Shown in pieces: positions 51,579 to 60,331 of a stretch of 64,000 nt of DNA. The position numbers and the translations under genes were made by a program. How positions within the stretch are numbered: position 1 is the first letter of the stretch; each line of letters starts with the position of its first letter. Source of the stretch: CAZUAQ01 sp964618455. Its GTDB lineage: Bacteria > Planctomycetota > Phycisphaerae > UBA1845 > PWPN01. The DNA lies in assembly GCA_964618455.1 (NCBI GenBank), contig CAZUAQ010000003.1, forward strand, positions 1 through 64,000. Direction: 5' to 3'. The notes beneath the pieces are model-generated. The model saw only the letters and a program-made list of their open reading frames with translations. It had not been told where the DNA came from and did no database searches.

Positions 51579-53165
51579 ATGACATACCGTGGATTCATGC
51601 GCACGTTTGTTCGATTCGGGCTGTGTGCCCTCTGGGGCGCCACGTTCCCCTTGACCGTGTCGGCCCAGGATGCCGCCACCGCCAAGCCAACCGTCATCCC
51701 GGCGAAGAGTGCCGAGGCGGAACCTACCGCCGGCACCCCCAAGCTGGTGTGCCAAAAGCCGACGTACGATTTCGGCACCATCATGATCGGGACGCCGCTC
51801 GAAGCCACGTTCGAGATTGCCAACGAGGGCACGGCGGACCTGAAGATCACGCGGGTCAAGCCGGATTGCGGGTGCACGAAAGCGGGCGAATACCCCAAGT
51901 CGATTGCCCCCGGGAAAACCGGCAAGTTCCCCTTCCAGCTGGATCCCAACAAGATTCACAGCAAGATCAACAAAGGCATCAAGGTCTGGACCAACGATCC
52001 CAAGGTTCCGATGCAGACACTGACCATGACGGGCGAGTTGAAGCGGTACATCGACGTCAGCCCGCGCGGCGCCTATTACATGCGCACGTATTCGGAGACC
52101 CCGATGAAGCGCGTGGTGTCGATCAAGAACAACGCCGAGAAGGACATGAAGCTGGAACTCGTCCCGGACGAGGCGTCCAAGTTCGAGATCGATCTGAAGG
52201 AGAAGCAGCCCGGCAAGGTCTATGAGCTGTCGGTGACCACCAAGCCGCCGTATCCGCCGGGGCAGCGCATCACGGAACAGGTCAAGATCAAGACCAACAT
52301 CGAGAAGCAGGCGCTGCTCGAAATCCCGGTGTCCCTGCCCAATGCCTATACGGTGGATGTGAATCCGCTCGTGCTTCGCGTTCCCATGGAATCGGAAAGC
52401 AAGAAAGTTGGGAAGAACGGGTTCGCGGGCACGGTTCGCCTGACCAACTACACCTCGACGCCGTTGACCAAGATTGAAGGTAAGCTCAATCAGGAGGACA
52501 CGGGCGTCACCATCGCCAAGAAAGAGGTACAGGAAGGTAAGCGATACGACCTGGTCCTGTCGTTTCCGGGTGGGTTCGCGATGCCCACGAAAAAGCTGAC
52601 GCTGATTGTGGAAACCAGTGATGCGAAGCGTTCCAAGTTCGAAGTGCCGATCATGAGCTACATTCTGCCGGCGAGCGTCCGGAGCCAGCCCAAGCGGCCG
52701 GCGATGGAGATGGTCGGCAAGCCGGCACCCAAGCTGGAGTTGAGCACGCTGGGCGGTGAGACGCTGAGCAGCGACGAGTTCAAGGAGCATCCGGCCACGG
52801 TGCTTAATTTCTACGCACCGAACTGCCCGGCATGCAAGTACCAGATCCCGCGACTGGAGCAGATCCGTGCCGAGTATGAGCCGAAAGGCGTCCGGTTCGT
52901 CAATGTGACCGAGACGCTGCACGGAAAGACGTTCACCAACGAGCAGATCGAAACGGTCATGAAAAACCTCAAGACCGAGATCGACGTGGTGCTCGATCCG
53001 GGCAACCAGGTGGGGCGTACCTATAAGGTGCGCAGTTTCCCCACCATGTTCGTGTTGGACCGTGCCGGGAAGATCCAGGACGTCTTCATCGGCGGGAGCG
53101 GGCCGGCCAAGGCCAAGTCCAAGATCGAGGCGCTCGTCAAGACGGACCCCAAGCCCGCGACATGA
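51579..53165 (+). CDS. Exported DUF1573-thioredoxin-like fusion protein
   Basis: A 528-residue secreted protein. The signal peptide is at about 1-29. A DUF1573 (Ig-like) domain at about 50-155 holds the family CGCT motif (KPDCGCTKAGEYP). Two more beta-rich segments follow. The C-terminal domain (about 385-525) is thioredoxin-like, with the Cys pair NCPAC (C416, C419) and the cis-Pro motif SFPTMFVLD. It probably handles thiol redox in the periplasm; the Ig-like parts may bind other proteins. ATG 51579 has GAGGGG before it. A strong terminator lies 66 bp after the stop. Confidence 0.82.
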   Translation: MTYRGFMRTFVRFGLCALWGATFPLTVSAQDAATAKPTVIPAKSAEAEPTAGTPKLVCQKPTYDFGTIMIGTPLEATFEIANEGTADLKITRVKPDCGCTKAGEYPKSIAPGKTGKFPFQLDPNKIHSKINKGIKVWTNDPKVPMQTLTMTGELKRYIDVSPRGAYYMRTYSETPMKRVVSIKNNAEKDMKLELVPDEASKFEIDLKEKQPGKVYELSVTTKPPYPPGQRITEQVKIKTNIEKQALLEIPVSLPNAYTVDVNPLVLRVPMESESKKVGKNGFAGTVRLTNYTSTPLTKIEGKLNQEDTGVTIAKKEVQEGKRYDLVLSFPGGFAMPTKKLTLIVETSDAKRSKFEVPIMSYILPASVRSQPKRPAMEMVGKPAPKLELSTLGGETLSSDEFKEHPATVLNFYAPNCPACKYQIPRLEQIRAEYEPKGVRFVNVTETLHGKTFTNEQIETVMKNLKTEIDVVLDPGNQVGRTYKVRSFPTMFVLDRAGKIQDVFIGGSGPAKAKSKIEALVKTDPKPAT

Positions 53166-53231
53166 GGCGTCTGCGTCCCTAAGGACGGCGCTCATGTGAG
53201 CCGGACTCGGCTCGACAAGTCATCCAAGATG

Positions 53232-53267
53232 CAGGTCCGATCCTACTGGGGTCGGGCCTGTTTTTTT
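53232..53267 (+). terminator. Rho-independent terminator of the DUF1573-thioredoxin gene
   Basis: A 13-bp stem (53232-53244 with 53248-53260, including G-U pairs) with a short ACT loop is followed by seven T (53261-53267). It is the strongest terminator seen on the + strand here. Confidence 0.88.
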
Positions 53268-53450
53268 GCCTGATCGTGCGATCCGTCGACGCCTGCAAGG
53301 GCGTCACGTACTTGTCCATGAGAATTCATCCTCATTGATCAAGTCACTTCAATAGCGGGGCGATATGTGAATCATCCGGGGGGAGGCGAACGAAGTGCGA
53401 CTTCCTTCGGCACGGGCGTGAAATCAAGTTGTTGTACGAGCCCTGATGCC

Positions 53451-53960
53451 ATGAACGTTCGCTACATCCATCCCTTCATTGAAGCCGTTCAACTCGTCTT
53501 CGGGACGATGCTCGGGCAGGACATTGTGATCAGTCGACCCTGTCTGAAGAGCCGTTACAGCGGTCATCCACAGGTCTCGGCGCGGATCGATTATTCGGGC
53601 TCCGCCACCGGGAGCGTGTCACTGTGCCTGAGCTATCGGACGGCCTGCCGGATCGCGAGTGCCTTCGCGGATCGCCCGCTTTCCATGCGGGAGGCGGACG
53701 ACATTTCTGACGCGCTCGGTGAGTTGGCCAACATGGTGGCGGGGCAGGCCAAGTCGCAACTGCCGGAATCGGAGATCAGGATCTCCCTGCCCCGCGTGTT
53801 CATCGGCGAGCAGCATCCCGTTTCCAGGCGTCGCGAACCGGTGCTGCTGTTGCCCTGCGATTCACAGCTCGGCCGCTTCTCGGTCGAGGTGACCACGCGG
53901 GTGGGTAAAACGCAGCCTTATGCGTCGCGTACTTCGAATGACGCACCGGCGGCGAAATAG
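53451..53960 (+). CDS. CheX-type chemotaxis phosphatase-like protein
   Basis: A 169-residue protein of the CheC/CheX phosphatase fold. It begins NVRYIHPFIEAVQLVFGTML and has the ISDALGELANMVAGQAKS helix with the family ExxxN acid-amide pair (key residues E and N). CheX dephosphorylates CheY-P in chemotaxis; lone copies also occur in other two-component pathways. No chemotaxis gene lies near. The ATG at 53451 starts at the conserved N-terminus; no strong ribosome site is seen. The last 20 residues are variable. Confidence 0.8.
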   Translation: MNVRYIHPFIEAVQLVFGTMLGQDIVISRPCLKSRYSGHPQVSARIDYSGSATGSVSLCLSYRTACRIASAFADRPLSMREADDISDALGELANMVAGQAKSQLPESEIRISLPRVFIGEQHPVSRRREPVLLLPCDSQLGRFSVEVTTRVGKTQPYASRTSNDAPAAK

Positions 53961-53986
53961 TGCATTTCTAAATGATTGTCCCGCCC

Positions 53987-55651
53987 CTACTTCATGCCGG
54001 GTAATCCGCCGATCAGTCCTTCGGGCCAGCGCTTGAGGGTCAAAGGGTCGTGAGCGGGCAGGATGATGTCCGCCATGGCGCGGATGCGTCCGTAGGCAGC
54101 GTAGCACGCGCCTGGATCCGGGCTGCGGCCCGGGCGATCCTGCTCGATGTTGTCGTACATGTAAACGACGTCCCCGGCGAGCAGGGCGGGACCCATGTGC
54201 GTCGTCACGAGCACGCCCTGGCTGCCGCGCGTGTGGCAGCCGAGGCGAACGAGGCGGATGCCGGGCAGCAATTCCTCGTCGTCGCCGACGAGATGCAGCA
54301 CGCCCCGGCGCGAAGTGACGGCATCGAACACGGTCGGCGCGGCGTGGCGCATGTGGCTGATGCCGTCCTGGAATTCAGTCGCGTTAACGACGAATTTCGC
54401 GTTGGGAAAGGCGGTGAAGTAGTCGTAGTGATCGCCGTGCAGGTGCGTGGCGATGACGTGGCTGACGTCGTCCGGATCGATACCCGCTTTACGCAGGGCG
54501 TCGGGTGTGTCCTCATCCGCTGCCTGGCGCACACCGCCGGGGATGTAGGCGGCGGTGGACTCGTTGAAGTTCTCGAGGTACTTCGGATTCGGTCCCGTTT
54601 CGACGACGATGGGTTTCTCACCGCCTTCAATCACCCATACATAAAGGTAGTAGGGTCGCGTCGTGGTTTCGTGGAAGCGATCCTGGAACGTGATGCCGTC
54701 GATCACGTCGCACTCGCCCACCTTGATCGCGCGGATGGTGTACTTCGGCGCGTCCTGGGCCGCCGGTGGCCAGCGGTCGAGTGTGCCCGGATCGTGCGAC
54801 GGCAGCACGATGTCCGCCTTGGACCGGATCTTTTTCATGGCGGACTTGACCTGCTCGATGTCGGAATACACGCCAACCGGTCGATCGATATTCTCCAACA
54901 ATGAGACCGTATCACCGGTCATGACCACCTTGCCGTGCTTCGTGTTGAGGCGATACGCCTGCGAACCGGGGGTGTGCCCCCCGACCCAGAAGGTCTCGAA
55001 ACCGGGAAAGACGACTTCGTCCTCGTGCAGCACGAGGCGGCTGTTCCACTTGGGGTCGTCGCGAATGGTGAACATCACCGGGCCGTGGCCCCAGCTTCCG
55101 ATGCAGTCGTTGTCTGTGGCGAGTTCCCACTCCTTGCGCCCCATGTGGATCTTGGCGTTGGGGAAATCGAGAAGCCCGTCGACATGATCGAAGTGCAGGT
55201 GCGTGACGAAGATGTGGCCGATGTCCGCGTGGGTGAGGCCGAATTTGCGAAGCTGACTGGTGACGGTTTCGTCCTCGCCCTGCGTGATGGGTTCGTAGAG
55301 TACCTTCTTTGCGCCGCGGTTCATCTCCGCCACGTCGTTGAGCCCGGCATCGAGCAGGATGGGCTTCTCGCCGCCAAGGATCAGCCAGACGTAGAGTGCG
55401 TAGTCATAGATCTTGTCGCGATTTCCTTGATAGTGGGCATGATCGCCGCGCACCTTGCACACCCCATTGCGGAGCGGATAGATGCGATAGACGGGCAGGC
55501 CCTCGGCGTCGCGCTCCTGATGGAAGATGGGGGTGGAGCGATCTGTATCGCTCGACTTCGTATCGGCGGGTTCCGCGGCGACCGAGGTCACGGACCCTGC
55601 CAATATCCCGAAGATCACGCAACCGAGACGAGAATTCCGTATAAAGGTCAT
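53987..55651 (-). CDS. Secreted tandem metallo-beta-lactamase (lactonase-like) protein
   Basis: A 554-residue exported protein made of two metallo-beta-lactamase domains in tandem. After the signal peptide (about 1-26), domain 1 (about 45-290) has THLHFDHVDG, GHTPGSQA, MTGDT and PSHDPGT; domain 2 (about 310-550) has THLHGDHYD, CHTRGSQG, LAGDV and PAHDPLT. Both keep the HxHxDH motif and the later His and Asp ligands, so both may be active. The pattern is closest to N-acyl-homoserine lactonase-type hydrolases. AGGAGA precedes the ATG. The substrate is unknown; a fused dimer in which one site binds and one cleaves is possible. Confidence 0.85.
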   Translation of the reverse strand: MTFIRNSRLGCVIFGILAGSVTSVAAEPADTKSSDTDRSTPIFHQERDAEGLPVYRIYPLRNGVCKVRGDHAHYQGNRDKIYDYALYVWLILGGEKPILLDAGLNDVAEMNRGAKKVLYEPITQGEDETVTSQLRKFGLTHADIGHIFVTHLHFDHVDGLLDFPNAKIHMGRKEWELATDNDCIGSWGHGPVMFTIRDDPKWNSRLVLHEDEVVFPGFETFWVGGHTPGSQAYRLNTKHGKVVMTGDTVSLLENIDRPVGVYSDIEQVKSAMKKIRSKADIVLPSHDPGTLDRWPPAAQDAPKYTIRAIKVGECDVIDGITFQDRFHETTTRPYYLYVWVIEGGEKPIVVETGPNPKYLENFNESTAAYIPGGVRQAADEDTPDALRKAGIDPDDVSHVIATHLHGDHYDYFTAFPNAKFVVNATEFQDGISHMRHAAPTVFDAVTSRRGVLHLVGDDEELLPGIRLVRLGCHTRGSQGVLVTTHMGPALLAGDVVYMYDNIEQDRPGRSPDPGACYAAYGRIRAMADIILPAHDPLTLKRWPEGLIGGLPGMK

Positions 55652-55741
55652 ATCCGCTCTCCTGAAGTGTCATTCTCCATGTCGCCCAAGGTTGGGTCAT
55701 CTTAGCCTTCGTTTGCGTTCATTCCAAACACGAAACAGAGA

Positions 55742-56425
55742 TTACGCCACAGGGCGAAATTTTCGTGCATACAGCGCGATCAGCACGGAGGCATAGGCGG
55801 ACATTGTCAGGGCGACGATGAGGTATGACCAGGTGGAGAGTTGGGGCAGGCCGCCGCCGTCGGGGGACTGGAGCAGTCGCATGCCATAGATGGTGCCCGC
55901 CATGGCGGCCAGCATCAGCCCGGCGGCCAAGAGGTGCGGGCCGCGGACGAAACGCGTCAGCAGCCCGATCGCGCCGAGGGCCCCGATGACGACGGCCAGG
56001 CCCAGCATGACGCGCTTCCAGATGTAGACGATGACTTCCGTGGTGCCGACCTGGCGTTGAAGGCGAAGCCGGGCTTCACGTGCCTCGCGCTGCGCGGATG
56101 TGTCCAGGTTGAGACCGGGAAACATGGAAGATCTCACCGGGCCGCCGGACGAATCCGTATCTTCGTCCGGTTCCTCACTTTCCTCATCGGCCGGGAGCGA
56201 AGTCTCGCTTGGGGATTTCGGAGGACTCCCCTCATCTTCCGGATCGTCGAGAATCGCGCCTCCCCCGAAGGCCATCGCCACGACGCGCGACGTGTTCACC
56301 GTGGCCACTTGTGATGCCTGCCACCCGGTGAACATGGCCCATAGAATGGCCATACCGATCGTCGTCACCGGGATGACGCGATCGCGGGGTCGACGTTGGG
56401 GACGGTTCGAAGGCACGCCGTTCAA
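55742..56425 (-). CDS. Small membrane protein coupled to fumC
   Basis: A 227-residue protein of unknown family. One hydrophobic segment is near the N-terminus (about 20-40), then an acidic Ser/Pro-rich linker (about 60-95), an amphipathic stretch (QREAREARLRLQRQ), and three further TM segments (about 135-220). The proposed start is a TTG overlapping the fumC stop (TTGA); a GTG at 56416 is an alternative. No function is assigned; coupling to fumC may be only positional. Confidence 0.6.
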   Translation of the reverse strand: MNGVPSNRPQRRPRDRVIPVTTIGMAILWAMFTGWQASQVATVNTSRVVAMAFGGGAILDDPEDEGSPPKSPSETSLPADEESEEPDEDTDSSGGPVRSSMFPGLNLDTSAQREAREARLRLQRQVGTTEVIVYIWKRVMLGLAVVIGALGAIGLLTRFVRGPHLLAAGLMLAAMAGTIYGMRLLQSPDGGGLPQLSTWSYLIVALTMSAYASVLIALYARKFRPVA

Positions 56426-57822
56426 TCCGTGGGCTCGGTCATCGACGCCGGCTCGAGCAGCGCATCAAGTTCATCGTCGGAGAGCACTTTCTTTTCCTGC
56501 GCGACCTGGCGGACCGTCTTACCACTCGCGAACGCTTCCTTGGCGATCGCCGCCGCCTGGTCGTAGCCGATCACCGGCGCGAGGCTCGTGCACATGGCCA
56601 GCGATTGCTCGATCATCTGGCTGCAGCGCTCGGCGTTCGGTTCCATGCCCTCCACGCAGCGCGCCGTGAAGGTCTTCACGCCGTTGCTCATCAACCGCAC
56701 CGACTCGAGCAGGTTGCGGGCCATCATCGGCATCATCACGTTCAGTTCAAAGACGCCGTCGCGCCCGCCGAGCGTGACCACCGTATCATTGCCGATGGCC
56801 TGGGCACACACCTGGATCAGCATCTCACTCATGACGGGATTTACCTTGCCCGGCATGATGCTCGATCCCGGCTGCGTGGCGGGGATGTTCAACTCGCCGA
56901 TGCCGCAGCGCGGCCCGCTCGCCAGCCAGCGGATGTCGTTGGCGATCTTGGTCAGCGAGACGGCGATGGTACGCAACAGGCTCGACGCCTCGCAGAAACC
57001 ATCCTTGGCGGCCTGGGCCTCGAAGTGATTGGCAGCTTCGGCGAATGCGATGCCGGTCAGTTCACTCAGCCGCTGCGACACCCGCTTGCCGAACTCCTTG
57101 TGCGTATTGATGCCGGTGCCCACCGCCGTTCCGCCGATCGGCAGTTCCTTCAGTGCTTCGATCGCGCGTTTGGCCCGCTCGACGCTCAGCCGTACCTGGG
57201 CGGCATAGCCGCTCAACTCCTGGCCGAGTCGGATCGGCGTGGCGTCCTGCAGGTGGGTGCGCCCGATCTTGATGATGTCCCATGCCGCCTTCGCCTTCGA
57301 CTCAAGCGATGAGGCCAGACCTTCCAGCGCCGGGATCAGGTCGTGCTTCAAGGCCTCGGCCGCCGAGACGTGCATCGCGGTGGGAATGACGTCGTTGCTG
57401 GACTGGCCGTAATTCACGTGATCGTTCGGGTGCACGGGATCGCGCGAGCCGACCTGTCCGCCGGCCAGTTGGATGGCCCGATTGCTGATGACCTCGTTCG
57501 TGTTCATGTTCGTGCTGGTACCCGAACCGGTCTGGAAGATGTCCACGACGAAGTGCGCGTCGAGCTTGCCGTCGATCACTTCCTGGGCAGCGTCGATGAT
57601 CCAGTCGGCCTTCTGCCCATCGAGCAGCCCGAGGTCCTTGTTGACGGAGGCGGCCGACTGTTTGATCAGCCCCATGGCCCGGATGAACCGGCGGTCGAAC
57701 CGGTACCCGCTGATCGGGAAGTTCTCGACCGCCCGCTGCGTCTGGGCGCCCCACAGGGCCCAGCCGGGAACCTCCATCTGCCCCATGCTGTCCGATTCCT
57801 TCCGCGGTGCCTGCTCTGTCAT
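56422..57822 (-). CDS. fumC: Class II fumarate hydratase
   Basis: A 466-residue enzyme of the TCA cycle that interconverts fumarate and L-malate, oxygen-stable and iron-free. The superfamily signature GSSIMPGKVNP (about 323-333) is present, as are GSGTSTNMNTNE and GRTHLQDATPIRLGQE. The length is normal. AAGGAG precedes the ATG. A promoter candidate lies 144 to 171 bp upstream. It is divergent from the glycan-export operon and followed at once by the small membrane protein gene. Confidence 0.96.
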   Translation of the reverse strand: MTEQAPRKESDSMGQMEVPGWALWGAQTQRAVENFPISGYRFDRRFIRAMGLIKQSAASVNKDLGLLDGQKADWIIDAAQEVIDGKLDAHFVVDIFQTGSGTSTNMNTNEVISNRAIQLAGGQVGSRDPVHPNDHVNYGQSSNDVIPTAMHVSAAEALKHDLIPALEGLASSLESKAKAAWDIIKIGRTHLQDATPIRLGQELSGYAAQVRLSVERAKRAIEALKELPIGGTAVGTGINTHKEFGKRVSQRLSELTGIAFAEAANHFEAQAAKDGFCEASSLLRTIAVSLTKIANDIRWLASGPRCGIGELNIPATQPGSSIMPGKVNPVMSEMLIQVCAQAIGNDTVVTLGGRDGVFELNVMMPMMARNLLESVRLMSNGVKTFTARCVEGMEPNAERCSQMIEQSLAMCTSLAPVIGYDQAAAIAKEAFASGKTVRQVAQEKKVLSDDELDALLEPASMTEPTD

Positions 57823-58136
57823 CGTCGATGCTCCTTCGCGAGTCTGTGTGTGATACCTGTTCGTGGTTTCCTGGATGCCGCCGACCGTAACCGGCAGGCA
57901 ATTCTCGGCGATTCACAGGTGGATTACCACTGTTCGATGAGAGTGGGGCCTTGATTCGGAGTCCGATAATAACAAGTGGATCAAGCACGTAAACCACCGA
58001 AAGTTCTTTTGCCCCTAGCTTATATCGCCCCCCGGGTCTTCCGATAACACCTCGTGAGACTGTGCGTTCCGGGATGCGCTCGGACGGAGAACGTCCGCGC
58101 TCGGAATTCCTGCGGCTTTCATCACGCAGAGGGACC
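57823..58136. other. Divergent intergenic region fumC / glycan-export operon
   Basis: This 314-bp region contains the fumC promoter candidate (57966-57993) and must also hold the promoter of the + strand operon, which I cannot place with confidence. No gene is seen. Confidence 0.45.
57966..57993 (-). promoter_or_regulatory. Candidate promoter of fumC
   Basis: On the minus strand TTTACG (57988-57993) is followed after 16 nt by TATTAT (57966-57971), five of six consensus positions in the -10. The leader to the fumC start would be about 138 nt. Confidence 0.4.
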
Positions 58137-59012
58137 ATGCTCACGGCGTCAGAACAACTTGCCGCTCCAAGCCGCACCGGGGGTACGCCACAATCCTCGG
58201 CGGCAGTCACGGTGATCGAACCGCCACGCGGATGGCGACTCGTCGATTGGTCCGAGCTGCGCCGCTACCACGAGCTGCTCTTCTTTCTTGTGTGGCGCGA
58301 CATCAAGGTGCAGTACAAGCAGATGGTGCTCGGGCCGGTCTGGGCGGTGCTTCGCCCACTGGTCAACCTGGTGATCTTCTCGGTGATCTTCGGCGCCGTG
58401 ATCGGAGTACCGAGCGACGGTCCGTATCCGCTGGTCGTGCAGGCCGGGCTCCTGCCGTGGATGTTTTTCTCCGGGGCGATGGTGGCTGCCAGCAACTGCC
58501 TCGTGCAGCAGGCTCACCTGGTGTCGAAGGTGTACTTTCCGCGCGTGCTGCTGCCCATGTCCAGCATCGGGGCGGCGCTGGTGACGCTGGGCATCAACTT
58601 CGCGCTCTATGCGTGCCTGATGATTCACTACGGGATGGTCCCGGGACTGAGCATTCTGCTTCTGCCGCTGCTGGTGCTGCTGACATCAGCGCTGGCGTTG
58701 GGCGTAGGACTCCTGTTTGCGGGGCTGACGGTGATCTATCGCGACGTGCGTTTCATGATCAATTCCCTGGTTCAGGTGTGGATGTATCTCAGTCCGGTGA
58801 TTTACGAGGTCAAGCTGATCCCCGAGTCGTATCGGTGGTTGCTCGTTCTCAATCCGATGACGGGCTTGATCGACGCGTTTCGGGCCGTGCTCCTGGATCG
58901 ACCGGTGGCATGGGATTCCCTTGGGATTTCAGCGTCCTTTGCGGGGCTGTTCCTGATCGTCGGGCTGCTGGTTTTTCATCGAACGGAAAAGCGTTTTGCG
59001 GACGTGGCGTAA
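58137..59012 (+). CDS. Polysaccharide ABC exporter permease (Wzm/TagG-like)
   Basis: A 291-residue ABC-2 permease with six TM segments. WRDIKVQYKQMVLGPVWAVLRPL (key residues RD.K.RY.....G..W....P) is the diagnostic N-terminal region for O-antigen or teichoic acid exporters. YFPRVLLPM and NPMTGLIDAFR are also conserved. With the Wzt-like ATPase that follows (3-bp gap) it forms a complete lipid-linked glycan exporter. The ATG at 58137 has AGAGGG close by; an upstream in-frame extension is unlikely. Confidence 0.9.
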   Translation: MLTASEQLAAPSRTGGTPQSSAAVTVIEPPRGWRLVDWSELRRYHELLFFLVWRDIKVQYKQMVLGPVWAVLRPLVNLVIFSVIFGAVIGVPSDGPYPLVVQAGLLPWMFFSGAMVAASNCLVQQAHLVSKVYFPRVLLPMSSIGAALVTLGINFALYACLMIHYGMVPGLSILLLPLLVLLTSALALGVGLLFAGLTVIYRDVRFMINSLVQVWMYLSPVIYEVKLIPESYRWLLVLNPMTGLIDAFRAVLLDRPVAWDSLGISASFAGLFLIVGLLVFHRTEKRFADVA

Positions 59013-59015
59013 CTC

Positions 59016-60308
59016 ATGAGCGAACCGGCCATCATCGTGGATCGACTTTCCAAGCGTTACTGCATCGGCAGTTTGCGGCGGCGGCCGCGCAGCCTGTCGG
59101 CGGGGGTGCAGGAGATGATCCTGTCGCCCTGGCGTCGTTTTCGCGAACTCGGCGGGCGGGGTGATGCCACGCAGGAGTTCTGGGCGCTGCGCGACGTGTC
59201 GCTGGAAGTCATGCCCGGCGAAGTGGTCGGCATCATCGGCCGGAACGGGCAGGGCAAGAGCACGCTGCTGAAGCTCCTGTCGCGCATCACCGCCCCGACA
59301 AGCGGGCGGGCGGTGCTTCGGGGGCGGCTGGGCAGCCTGCTGGAAGTGGGGACAGGCTTTCACAAGGAACTCACCGGGCGGGAAAACATCTACCTCAACG
59401 GCGCCATCCTGGGCATGAGCAAGGGCGAGATTGCCCGGCGCTTCGATGAGATCGTGGCGTTTGCGGAGATCGAGAAGTTCCTGGATACGCCGGTCAAGCG
59501 GTATTCGAGCGGTATGTACGTGCGTCTCGCGTTTGCCGTGGCGGCGCACCTGGAAACGGAGATCCTGCTCGTCGATGAGGTCTTGGCGGTGGGAGACATC
59601 GGCTTTCAGAACAAGTGCCTGGGCAAGATGGACGACGTCAGCAAGTCGGGCCGGACGATTCTTTTCGTCAGTCACAACATGGCGGTGATCCGGAGGCTGT
59701 GTTCGCGTGTCATGCATCTCCAGGCCGGGCGGGTGCGGGAGATCGGTCCGTCGGCTCAGGTCGTCGAGAACTATTTGAAGGCGTCCGAGGGCGATCAGGT
59801 GGAGCAGCCGGAAGTCACGTTCGATGCCCGGCCCGAAGCGGACATGGTCATCCGTGCGATCCGGCTGGTGGACGTGGCGGGGATGCCGTCCAACGCGATC
59901 GAGAAACAGTCGCCGGTTCGGGTCGAGATCGACTACGACGTGAATCGCCCGGTGCGGTCGCACCGGGTGACATGCGGTGTTTTCACGACAGATGGAACGT
60001 GCGTCATGGGTACCGCCGACGCGGACTGCCACGTGGAGCGCATGGAGATCCGGCAGCCGGGCCGCTACCGCACGCGTTTCGCGATTCCGGCGCGGTTGTT
60101 GAATGCCGGACGCTATGTGTTGAGTGTCGGCGCGGGGCCGTACGGGCGTGCGTTCTGCGACCTGCACGAACGGGTGATCGCCTTCACCATACACGATACG
60201 TCGACGCAGAAGCAGGCGTGGATACGTCATCAGCGCCGCGGAGTGATCGACCTCGAATTGCCGTGGCAACAGGAATTGATCAGTCCGGCGAGGGCGATGT
60301 CCGCCTGA
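59016..60308 (+). CDS. Polysaccharide ABC exporter ATPase with Wzt C-terminal domain
   Basis: A 430-residue ATPase. Walker A GRNGQGKST (about 76-84), signature YSSGMYVRLAFA, Walker B LLVDEVLAVGD and the SHNM switch motif fit the TagH/Wzt group. Residues about 260-410 form a beta-sandwich like the Wzt C-terminal carbohydrate-binding domain (VEIDYDVNRPVRSHRV, RTRFAIPARLLNAGRYVLSVG), which in known systems reads the capped end of the glycan before export. The glycan here therefore probably carries a terminal modification, made perhaps by the methyltransferase domain or sulfotransferase encoded downstream. Confidence 0.92.
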   Translation: MSEPAIIVDRLSKRYCIGSLRRRPRSLSAGVQEMILSPWRRFRELGGRGDATQEFWALRDVSLEVMPGEVVGIIGRNGQGKSTLLKLLSRITAPTSGRAVLRGRLGSLLEVGTGFHKELTGRENIYLNGAILGMSKGEIARRFDEIVAFAEIEKFLDTPVKRYSSGMYVRLAFAVAAHLETEILLVDEVLAVGDIGFQNKCLGKMDDVSKSGRTILFVSHNMAVIRRLCSRVMHLQAGRVREIGPSAQVVENYLKASEGDQVEQPEVTFDARPEADMVIRAIRLVDVAGMPSNAIEKQSPVRVEIDYDVNRPVRSHRVTCGVFTTDGTCVMGTADADCHVERMEIRQPGRYRTRFAIPARLLNAGRYVLSVGAGPYGRAFCDLHERVIAFTIHDTSTQKQAWIRHQRRGVIDLELPWQQELISPARAMSA

Positions 60309-60331
60309 GCCCAGGTATGCAGGGAGACGGT

